Assembly (NCBI RefSeq): GCF_040954645.1
Contig: NC_092803.1
Span: forward strand, 124,639,961-124,703,960
DNA from: Diabrotica undecimpunctata
Lineage: Eukaryota; Arthropoda; Insecta; Coleoptera; Chrysomelidae
DNA length: 64,000 bases
Direction of reading: 5' to 3'
Under the pieces are notes generated by a model that worked only from the letters and a program-made list of their open reading frames with translations, was not told where the DNA came from and searched no databases. This document shows positions 54,301 to 64,000 of the stretch, in pieces. The position numbers and the translations under genes were made by a program. How positions within the stretch are numbered: position 1 is the stretch's first letter; every line of letters begins with the position of its first letter.

Positions 54301-54780
54301 GCACTTCACAGGAAATACTTCAGGAAGACAGTATTGGGTAAAATTTTTATAGCTAAAGTTATGTATTGTAGAAAAACTTACTTATGTAATCAATTACTTG
54401 CATATTATTTGCGAAAATTTGCAAACTTTGCGTATTAAATATAATGAAAAAATCGACCTGTACAAAGATCTGGAAATGCAAATAAGTTGACAATCGAGAA
54501 TGGCAAGTACCCAGACGATATTTATTATTCTCTCTACTACTACAGTTATTTCGAAGTCTCTTTGCTAACATAAAACAGCTCTTAATATTCATTTCTTTAA
54601 GACCATGGAAAAAGCTGTACTGCTATCAACGTCTAGATGCGTAGATGTGTAAGAAAATTTTTGGGATAACACTGAGAAAGTCCCATCCGAACTCAATCCT
54701 TTTGATACCGTAGGTATCTGGGATCAATGAATTTTCCACTTAGAGGGACTGTGAGCTGTATAGCTAAATATATACTAATA
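54301..54780. other. No recognised feature
   Basis: AT-rich interval without supported frames before the piggyBac terminus. Confidence 0.4.
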
Positions 54781-57131
54781 TTAACCCTTAACTAGTCGCT
54801 ACATGGTCAAAAAGACCGCACGTATTAAAAATTGCTAATATTTCGAAAAAAAATTACATTTGGCAACCACGTATAAATCGTTTTATTGTGTTTCTTATCA
54901 CCTTAAGGTATCTATAAACGCTAGTTTTTTAAAATAATATACTATTATACTTTTGTCTTTTTCTTTAGTAACCTTTTGAATATACCTCTCTTTCTTTTAC
55001 TATGTAATTAGTCATCAAATTTTAAATTTCTTTGCAGCAATTTACTATTTCATAATTTTCTTTGTTCTATTATTGAGAATCAAATATTAATTTTTTTAAA
55101 TTTTAAGCTACAGCAAACTTTTATATATAACTTGTTTGGCTTTATTTTTAGAATGGACTATGAGAAGGAACAAAGGAGACTTCAAGCCCTCATGGAAGAA
55201 GAACCGCTTGATATAGAATATGACGACGACGATGACGATGAAGTAAATCCGGAAGTTATTGATGAGAAGTCGGAAGATTCGGAAAGCTAACAAGAACAGG
55301 ATTTAGAGGAAATAGGAGAAGTTTAACTAAATAATGTACAAGAAGGAAGTTTTTTTAGGGGAAAAGATGGTATAGTGTGGAGAAAGCATCAAAGAAAAAA
55401 CAAAAGGGTACGTATGAGCAAGCCTAATTTAGTAAAACAATCACCTGGGCCTAATAGATTTATGAAAAAGTTGAAAGACATTTATGAAATATGGAGTTAT
55501 TTCATTGATGAGGACATAATTTACATAATTGTAGAATCCACTAATAAATACATTAAAAGTATAGCAAGCAATTTCTCTATGGAGAGGGATGCAAAGCTTA
55601 CAAACCCATCTAAAATTTACGCTCTTATAGGCCTTTTATATTTGGCAGTGACATATAAAGCCCATCACCTGAATACAGAAGATATCTGGCAAACTAATGG
55701 CAAAGGTATCGAAATATTTAGACTAGTTATGTCCTATTCCCGATTTGGGTTTCTTCTAAGATGCATTAGATTTGATGATAAGGTCGATCGTGAAGAACGT
55801 AGGAGACTGGATAAGATGGCTGCCATCCGAGTATTTTTTGAAAAATTCGTAGAAAAGTGTAAATCGGGATATAACTCTTCGCAAAATTTAACATGCGATG
55901 AAATGCTTCCTGGATTTTTAGGGAATTGCCCTTGTATACAATATATTCCAAGCAAACCCTCAAAGTATGGGTTCAAAATTTTTAGTTTGTATGATGCTGA
56001 AATGTCTTATACCATAAATATGAAGGTTTATGTGGGTCGTCAACCAGATGGCCCATTTACTGTAGACAATTCCCAAAAAGAAGTTTGTAAAAATAATGTG
56101 TGCGCCAACAAAGAATTCTGGGCGTAACATTACTCTAGATAATTGGTTCATTAGCATTCCTTTAATAGACGTTTTAAAAAAAGAATTTGTATTGACTGTA
56201 GTGGGGAGCATTAAAAAGCACAAAAGGGAACTGTCCTCTGAATTACTTCAAGGATCTCGTCCTCGAAAATCAAGTATGTTCGCCTTTAGCGATACATTTA
56301 TCCCTAAAAAGGAGAAAGTTGTATTGCCTGTTTCAAGTCTACATGATGACGACGCTATAGATAGAGAAATGTTTGAACATTATAAACCAGAAATTCTGAT
56401 GTTTTATAACAAAATAAAAGTCGGCGTTGACGTCATTGATCAGCTATGCTCCTCTTATGATGTTTCGCCAAAAACAAGACGTTGGCCCGTGGTAATTTTT
56501 AACACAATACTAAATATCGCAGGCATAAGTTAACAACCTTGCTGATAATAAAACGCTTAGAAGAAAATTTTTGAAGCATTTAGCATTTTCTCTTATGGAT
56601 GAACATCTACGGGTCCGAGCAACAGTAGACAATTTAAATAGAGATCTGAAGTTACGTATTCAGGCCATATGTCATATTCCTAACACAGACGGCACTCCAA
56701 CGAATGAAGGAGTACATGGTAGATGCTACTTTTGTGACCGTAGAAAGAACCGGAAAACGACTGTTTTCTGCTGTAAATATAAAAGGTTTTTATGCACAGA
56801 ACATACACGTACAGTATGCAAAGAGTGCCAAACTAAACTTATTCAGATTAACTAAAAGTTTCCTTTTTTTATTGGAGTAGAAAATTTTTTTTCTACTACG
56901 GAAAAAAAAGTTTTTTTACTGTTCTGTCCAGTGTTTTTAACATTAGTTTAATTTTTATATTATTTTGTAATATGTTACTCTATTTATTAAACCTTAATAA
57001 AATCGTGTTTTACTTAAACTGGTTTCAAATACTTTTATTAACACAAACTAAGAAGTAAAAGACCAAACGGTCGTTTCGACCGCGCGCGACTACTAATTTT
57101 CAAAAATTCCTAGCGACTACTGAAGGGTTAA
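54781..57131 (+). mobile_element. piggyBac element 2
   Basis: TTAA at 54781-54784 and 57128-57131. Ends CCCTTAACTAGTCGCTA and, reverse-complemented, CCCTTCAGTAGTCGCTA. Subterminal palindromes GGTCAAAAAGACC (left) and GGTCGTTTCGACC (right) correspond to the internal repeats of piggyBac. Length about 2.34 kb with one transposase pseudogene. It is a different family from element 1 and more decayed. Confidence 0.9.
55153..56854 (+). pseudogene. piggyBac transposase 2
   Basis: ATG at 55153: MDYEKEQRRLQALMEEEPLD followed by an Asp-rich stretch. Stops at about 55288 and 55324, then GIVWRKHQRKNKRV. Catalytic aspartates: NLTCDEMLPGF (near 55902), NITLDNWFISI (near 56140) and VGVDVIDQLCSSY (near 56430), followed by KTRRWPVVIFNTILN. 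The C-terminal zinc domain reads CYFCDRRKN, CCKYKRFLCTEHTR and CKECQ. Frame breaks near 56100 and 56530. Catalytic residues are all conserved, but at least four lesions prevent translation. Confidence 0.9.
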
Positions 57132-57894
<763 letters not shown>

Positions 57895-57965
57895 CAACTT
57901 TGGTGAAGTCCGTTATATCCGTTATTATGGGAGATACCAAAAAAAAAACTATTTACAAAAATGGG

Positions 57966-58150
57966 AAGTAGCTATCTTCTTCTTCTTGTAGTGCCCATAC
58001 GTTTCAGATGTTAACGACCATTATGGAAATCTGTATTTTGCAAACTGCTAGAAAATAAAATGTATCTGATGTTATGGATATTATATTCTCCGTTAATTCG
58101 AATTCGGGCTTCAACATCCTCTACTGGTTCTTGAGGTAGCTATAAGCTTC
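57966..58150 (-). pseudogene. RTE-like LINE with large internal deletion
   Basis: Minus strand begins LPQEPVEDVEARIRINGEYN and IRYILF, the block just before YADD in the RTE family. It then continues within a few codons as QNTDFHNGR and a 3' end ATGGGCACTACAAGAAGAAG, matching the family's terminus. Everything between RT box and C-terminus is missing. Confidence 0.6.
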
Positions 58151-59500
58151 ATAATTAAAAATTATTTACAAATGTACAGGGTCCTCCATAACACTTTACT
58201 GCATCCACGATTTTATTATTTTTTTAATGAAACAGCCTGTATTTTATTTTATAAATTTATAACGCGTTTTACTTGGTCTCAACTAGAATACAAATTTGTA
58301 ACCTGTTATAATAGGTATTTAAAAAGTTTTAACCAATATAACATGAAAATCGTCTTAAGTTTAACTCACCATATAATTAAAAAGAAGAATATGAACAACT
58401 ATCTATTGTAACAAATTGTTTTAAACAATAGTCAAAAATTAATAATTTTGATAATATTTATTATGAAAATTATACAAAACGCAAGTACTTTATTCTCTCT
58501 TCTCTATTGCCATGAACAAATTATATTATTATACCACAAATTTTATGGAGTTATTAGTTTGTCTGATATTTTTATTTTTCTATCAAAGTATTAATTAGGT
58601 AGTTATTTAAACGTTTATAGTACAAACGGATTTTGGTCAAAATATGCAAATGTTATTTAAGATTTTAATCCCTGAGTCATATCACTGATAACAGCGATGA
58701 ATAAAATATAAAGGTACGGACTTACGCTCACAATAACTTTTACAAACGGAATTGTTTGTATAGATGATTTACTAAGAAAGAATAATGTTTGGTCTGCTAA
58801 ATGCTTTACCCGAATTAGAGAGTTCATGTGCAAAATTCAAGAAATTTATTTCCGCAAAAAGTATCGTATAGACGAAATCATATCAAAGTACCAATATGTC
58901 AGAAAAATGGCTACAGAAGGATAAACTATGACTGTTATTTTTAGATATCAGCACATAACTATAATGGTTAATGATATAATGATAATTAGATATGGCAGAA
59001 CAATATTTATAGTTGAGGATAAAACTATTTTAGGTGTTGTTACTCAAGATGCTGGAGGTAAACACTATAAACATAAAAAAGAGTGACCATTCAAAAAACG
59101 GCGTTAGTGAGCATATTATATCAATATCACGAGTGAAAAGCCATCATCTTAAGGCTCAGACGAGTAAATAGTTTATTGATGGTGGCAGAACGATAGCGCA
59201 GCTACATAGAGATTATCAATTGGAATGTGAGTCCGAAGTTAAACCATCAGGTAATTATCACATGTACATAGATTTTTTAATTCCGAATTTATCATTTTGT
59301 TGTTCTGAAAAAGGATCAATTTAGGTTATGCCTCAAGTATAACACAGAAATTGTCAAAATAACTTATTGTGAATTTTGGGGTTATCCCTGAAAAATTATA
59401 ATATTTGGAGGTTCTATTAAGATATTGTAATTGTACGTTGTGTATGCAATTGTGTATAATTAATATTCTTCTCGAGATTTGGTAAATTTTGATTGATTAT
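58151..59500. other. No recognised gene
   Basis: AT-rich sequence; short open frames here have no coding character. Confidence 0.4.
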
Positions 59501-59567
59501 TGGTAAATAAATAATTTTCACTTGTTCAGTCAATGTGAAATAAAAGTAAGCTCTAAGTAAAGTAAAA

Positions 59568-60840
59568 ATGTTTCCAACAGGGAAACGACCAGAATCAAGT
59601 GATTTTCACTACACTAACTACAGTGAAGTTTTCACCTGTTATGCAAAACGAGCCTATAAAGCTAATACATTAGTATCACCAAGTAGGTCAAATAAATACT
59701 CAAGCTCCACCATTGTAATCAAATCAACCAACAGTAAACTAAATGATACCTTTTGATAATTATCAACAACAATATCAGGTACAGCCAAAAGTTGCGCAAC
59801 AAACCGACTTTTCTAATTATACATCAAACTCTCAAACTAAATCAAACTTAAAAAATATTTCAAAAATACAGAATATAAAATATATGGTTCGATGTCAGAT
59901 GGAGAACATAAAGACTCTCTCTCAATAAACACCGATGGTAAACAAAAAGGCTTAAACGTGAAGATTTAAAAGAAAAAAAGCTCCAATTTTACTCTCAAAT
60001 AGGTTTCAGTCACTTTCACAGGAAAACTCTGTAAATGATACGAATAGAAATTCACCAATCTCAAGAATCCCTATAATGTTTATATATTGCGTGAATGGAA
60101 AATAATAGATAATTTAGCTTAGGCAGTAAAAGTAGAAACTTTTTTTACTAAAGCCTTAACTAACAACTAAAAATTTTACCAAAGACATCTGAATCCCACA
60201 GAAAAATAATACATCACGTACGAAAGGAAAACATCGTTCACTATCCATATCAACCTAAGGAATAGAGAGCGTACAGAACAGTTATTCGAGACCTACATCC
60301 CCCCTTTCCGGTAGATGAAATAAAAGCCGAAATCTATAAAAAAAGTGTCATAAGTTAAGGAACATTACAAATGTCAGACACAGATTAAGCCGTGAACCAT
60401 TACCATTATTTTTTGTGAACCTCGAGCCTCAAACGACAAAAAAAAAAGAAATATTTGAACTACAGTATATACAACATTGTAAAATAAGGGTAAAACCACC
60501 AAGAATTAAAAGAAATATACCACCATGTACACGATGTCAAGAATATGGTCACACTAAAACATACTGTGCAAAACCATATAATTGCGTAAAATGCGTTGGA
60601 GAACACAATACAAATAACTGCAAGAAACCAAAAAACACGCCAGCAACTTGCACTCACTGCAACGGAGACCATCCTTCTAATTATAGAGGATGTTCTGTTT
60701 ATCGTGAACTACTAAATGTCAGATACAATGACAAATCAAAACAAAGTACCACTCAAAATTTTGTCAATAGTCCCAATGTAAATATAACTAACTATCCAAC
60801 ATCATGCTCATTATTTCAACAGAACCAGTTATACATCTGA
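59568..60840 (+). pseudogene. Jockey ORF1 (gag-like, CCHC zinc knuckles)
   Basis: Starts near ATG 59568 (MFPTGKRPESSDFHYTNYSE). Frame breaks scatter the middle. From 60415 it is open: LEPQTTKKKEIFELQYI, CKIRVKPPRIKRNIPPCTRC, then knuckles CTRCQEYGHTKTYC, CVKCVGEHNTNNC and CTHCNGDHPSNYRGC. These bind the LINE RNA. The order NKEIFEL, I.V..P, PQC.RCQ.YGHT is typical of Jockey. The Asn/Ser-rich tail ends at 60840. Confidence 0.85.
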
Positions 60841-61029
60841 TAGTGCCATCGGAAACATATATTATTATGCAGGTAACATAAATAATAACAATGAATTAAC
60901 AGGTAAACTATTAAATTTTCTAAATGAATTCAAAAATATGTTCTCTCAACTCTTAAACCAAAATAGCATGATTTTAGCCATATTAACTACAGTCATTAAC
61001 AAAATAATAAAATAGCTTCCAAGTCATTA

Positions 61030-62950
61030 CGAATTGCATCATGGAATGGCATTACAAACCATATACTGGAGATACCAGTGTTTTTAAAAATAAATAATAT
61101 AGACATTCTATTAATCTCCGAAAGCCATGGCATACAAAGAACGGTTAAGATACCTTACTATACTGCGTATTATGCAAACCATCCAGACGGAGGTGCACAT
61201 GCAGGCTCAGCCGTTAATATTAAATCAAAAAATAAACACTTTCCTGTTCAACTTATCAACGTATTACGAAAAAAATCCAAGCTGCAATCATTCAAATCTT
61301 AAAAACACCTCCCTCAGTGTAGCATCAGTCCAGAGCCCAACTAGACATCCCATTTCAAGCGAAGAGTATTAGGATTTCATACAAACTCTTGGATCCAAAT
61401 GTATAGTAGCAGGTGACTGGAGTGCCAAACACACCTCATGACGTTCAATATTAATTACGCGTAAGGATCGAGCATTAATGAATATCATTTAACCAAATAA
61501 CTTAAAATACTTATCAACGAGAGAACCCACATACTGGCCTACGGACCCCAACAAAATCCCAAATTTGGTAGATTTTGCTGTAACAAAAGAAATAGCTGAC
61601 ATCCATAGTGCAATAGAGTCAAAATTTGATTTATCATTAGACCACAGCATAATAATAATCACTTTAAGCACACATATAATATGGAGAACACCACCACCCA
61701 AACTTACAACTAAAGAAACAAACTGAAATGTTTTCCAAAATTCTGTAAAAAAATATAGTAGATATAAAATAAATTCAGGAGAATATTTAACAAAAGTTTT
61801 ACAAACCACAGGATGGAAAGCAACACCAAAGCTCGAAAGAACTGTACAATAAAACCATAATATCCCCCTCCATATAAGAGAACTTGTAGCAGAAAAAAAA
61901 GATCTCGAAGCATATGGCAACAAACAAGAAATTCACTAAATATGACATACCTTAACACTTATAGTTATAGACTAAATAGCGCACTATATGAAAAATAAAA
62001 CGACTCTTTCCAGTTTTTTTTTCGAACCTGTCACATGATGACCACTCTATATGGAAAGCTACAAAAAAAATTTAAACGACCGACAATAACAAATTCACCT
62101 TTAAAAAAACAGATATGAACTGGACCTGCACAAACGCAGAAAAAACAACAGTATTCGCAGAGCATCTTGCAACTGCATTCTCAGCACCAGACACTTATAA
62201 CGATGAATATAATGATATAAGAATATACCTCGAAACTCCATGTTAACTATCTCTTCCTCTGCCAATATTTACTCAGACAGAGGTTCGACAACAAATAAAA
62301 ATGCTAAATCCTAAGAAAGCTCCTGGCTATGATTTGATAACAGGAGAATTACTAAGAAGCTACCGAAAAAAGCAGTGGGATTATTAACAATAATATACAA
62401 CAGCATACTACGTCTTTCGCTACTTTCCAATACAATGTAAATTTGCTCAAGTTACTATGATTCCGGAACCTGGTAAGCCCGCAACACAAGCAAATTTATA
62501 TCGACCTATAAGCCTACTCCAAATAAAGTCATTAGAGTTATTAAAGTTATTAGAAAGGCTATTACATAAAATCGAGCAAATTATTTCCATAAACGAAATT
62601 ATATCACAACACCAATTCGGATTTAGAAGTGAACACTCAACCATCCAACAATATCACAGAATAGTAAATATAATTAAAACAACTCTCGAAGAAAAAAAGT
62701 TTTGCACTATAGTATTTCTTGATATACAACATGCATTTGATATAGTACGGCATAAAGGTCTCCTGTATAAACTAAAATTACACTTAACAGACCAACTATT
62801 CTATATACTAAAATCGTATTTTACTAATTGTGACTTTTAAATTAATATTGAAGACAGCTACCCAAATTAACACATCATACAATCTGGTGTACCTTAGCAG
62901 ACGTTCCAACCATTAATGATACCTTCTTAGCTACTTTTGCTGATGACACG
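61030..62950 (+). pseudogene. Jockey ORF2, endonuclease and RT up to the catalytic box
   Basis: Endonuclease: RIASWNGITNHILEI and DILLISESHGIQ; later GDWSAKHTS-type box and PNLVDFAVTKEIADIHSAIE then SLDHSIIII. RT: MLNPKKAPGYDLITGELL, MIPEPGKPATQANLYRPISL, EIISQHQFGFRSEHSTIQQY, CTIVFLDIQHAFDIVRHKGL, a decayed SGVP box, then LATFADDTGI at about 62930-62955, where a fragment is inserted. Numerous stops between blocks. Confidence 0.82.
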
Positions 62951-62955
62951 GGAAT

Positions 62956-63119
62956 CTTCTTCTTCTTCTTCACTGGCTTTACAACTCGGGGTGAGTCTTC
63001 GTTGCATCCACTATCGCCCTCCATCCTCTACGATCTTGCGCTTCTATTTCCCATTGCTGTAGCCCAATTCTAGATAAATCGGCTTCAACATCATCCTCCC
63101 ATCTTTTTCTCAGTCGGCC
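62956..63119 (-). mobile_element. Tiny RTE-like LINE insertion (12-bp duplication)
   Basis: Minus strand: RVGRLRKRWEDDVEADLSRI, WEIEAQDRRGWRAIVDATK, then a stop and an AAGAAGAAGAAG tail. GACACGGGAATC (62944-62955) and GACACGAGAATC (63120-63131) flank it, one mismatch. The insertion splits the Jockey FADDT box. Length 164 bp. Confidence 0.85.
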
Positions 63120-63580
63120 GACACGAGAATCATGGCAGTAGATATCGACCCTAATGTAGCATCAGAAAAAGTACAAAATCATTTAGATCAATTACAAAAC
63201 TGGCTTAAGCGATGGACGGTCACTGTTAATGCCAGCAAATCAGTACAAGTTACTTTTACAACAAGAAAATCTACATGTCCACAAGTTTCTATTATTAATA
63301 CTCCCATTCCCATAAAACCAGTTACCAAATACTTAAGATTTTATCTGGATGAAAAGCTTACATGGAAAACTCACATTAAAACTAAATGGAAACAACTAGA
63401 TCTTAAAATAAAAAAATATAAACTGGCTATTTAACAAAAAGTCTCAGTTATCTCTTAAAAATAAACTGTTTCTGTACAAAGCTATACCCATACTAGTTTG
63501 GGCATATGGAATAGAACTATCATATGGGGCTGCAGTAAACCTTCAAATACGAAGATACTTCAAACATTTTCATCCAAAAT
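63120..63580 (+). pseudogene. Jockey ORF2, RT continuation
   Basis: Resumes after the insertion: DPNVASEKVQNHLDQLQNWL, KRWTVTVNASKSVQVTFTTR, VTKYLRFYLDEKLTWKTHIK and, past a shift at 63434, LFLYKAIPILVWAYGIELS. The N..K(T/S)..VTF...K and YLG..LD..L.W..HI order is the RT thumb of Jockey. Ends where the next fragment is inserted. Confidence 0.82.
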
Positions 63581-63930
63581 ACTCTATTATTGGTTGCTAT
63601 TAATGTCGTGATAAGGCCCAAAGACTGTTCTGAGGATTTTTCTCTCAAAACATCTAAGTTTTCTTTCAGTTTCTTTGGTCAGGGTCCACGCCTCACACCC
63701 ATACATGAGCACCGGTCTAATCACCGTTTTATATATTCTAATCTTTGATGTTTGTGTTAGGCTTTTAGATTTAATAGTATTGTGGACGCTGTACATACAT
63801 CTGTTTGCTGCCTGAATTCTTCCTTTAATCTGCTTGTTGATTGTTGATCCGAGATATTTAAAACTCTCCACTCTTTCAAAGTTATATGGGTCTATTGTCA
63901 CATTTTGTCCTATCTTATCTCGTTTAATAA
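63581..63930 (-). pseudogene. RTE-like LINE fragment inserted in Jockey
   Basis: Minus-strand open frame: RVESFKYLGSTINKQIKGRI, IKSKSLTQTSKIRIYKTVIR, PVLMYGCEAWTLTKETERKL and CFERKILRTVFGPYHD. The KYLGS..., Y..IRPVL.YG.E.WTL, LR.FERKILR..(F/Y)GP blocks match the 28.6-kb family. Both ends are truncated relative to it. I could not fix a target duplication. Confidence 0.82.
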
Positions 63931-64000
63931 AGAATCATTCAATCAAATATAAAAATCGTACCACTGATTACAACAACGAACTCATAAATAATTTTTTGAC
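63931..64000 (+). pseudogene. Jockey ORF2 C-terminal piece
   Basis: Reads NHSIKYKNRTTDYNNELINN up to the window edge, consistent with the last residues of a Jockey ORF2 after the inserted fragment. Confidence 0.5.

Larger units (their letters stand above)
59500..64000 (+). mobile_element. Jockey-clade LINE, degraded, with two LINE insertions
   Basis: A gag-like ORF1 with three CCHC knuckles (60.5-60.7 kb) is followed by an endonuclease (61.05-61.7 kb) and RT (62.3-63.5 kb). The RT is interrupted at 62956-63119 and at about 63581-63930 by minus-strand RTE-like fragments. The element runs off the right edge. Stops are frequent throughout, so it is old; the two insertions are younger. Confidence 0.85.

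Overview
The window is AT-rich nuclear DNA from an arthropod, most probably an insect. I cannot name the species. The evidence is the mobile-element repertoire: piggyBac, a P-like THAP element, a Crypton-type tyrosine recombinase, PIF/Harbinger, Helitron, two IS630/Tc1/mariner lineages, Penelope-like elements (PLEs), Jockey, RTE-like LINEs and a tRNA-derived SINE. I found no convincing single-copy host gene. Nearly everything recognisable is a transposable element or a relic of one, and almost every coding sequence is broken.

Layout. 0-9 kb: LINE pieces, PLE GIY-YIG relics, a short PIF/Harbinger element with TAA target-site duplications (TSDs), and a second Harbinger fragment. 10.0-12.4 kb: a young piggyBac element with TTAA duplications. 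13.4-21.2 kb: a three-level nest, in which a PLE with an inverted partial copy of itself is interrupted by a LINE (16-bp TSD), itself interrupted by a nearly complete RTE-like LINE (10-bp TSD). A tRNA-derived SINE abuts its right end. 21.5-30 kb: LINE relics, a TTAA-flanked palindromic MITE and an 880-bp foldback repeat. 30.8-36 kb: a second PLE interrupted by a third PLE (13-bp TSD), next to a degraded LINE. 37.1-41.5 kb: a second foldback copy split by a P-like THAP element (8-bp TSD) and by two Helitron 3' ends joined in inverted orientation. 42.4-46 kb: a Crypton recombinase relic, a free hammerhead motif and a mariner with long inverted repeats. 49.2-53.3 kb: a mariner split by a second, long-TIR Tc1/mariner relative. 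53.4-54.2 kb: a mini-PLE. 54.8-57.1 kb: a second piggyBac. 59.5-64 kb: a Jockey element holding two further LINE insertions.

The most interesting signal is a set of about ten hammerhead-ribozyme-like motifs in PLE terminal repeats. They belong to several PLE families. Those with an intact or nearly intact core share two features: a (C/U)UGANGA core followed by one unpaired base, a perfect helix II and GAA, and a short self-complementary helix III. PLE copies also repeatedly end in (TA)n tracts. Because insertions can be nested and their target duplications read directly, much of the region's insertion order can be reconstructed from the sequence alone.
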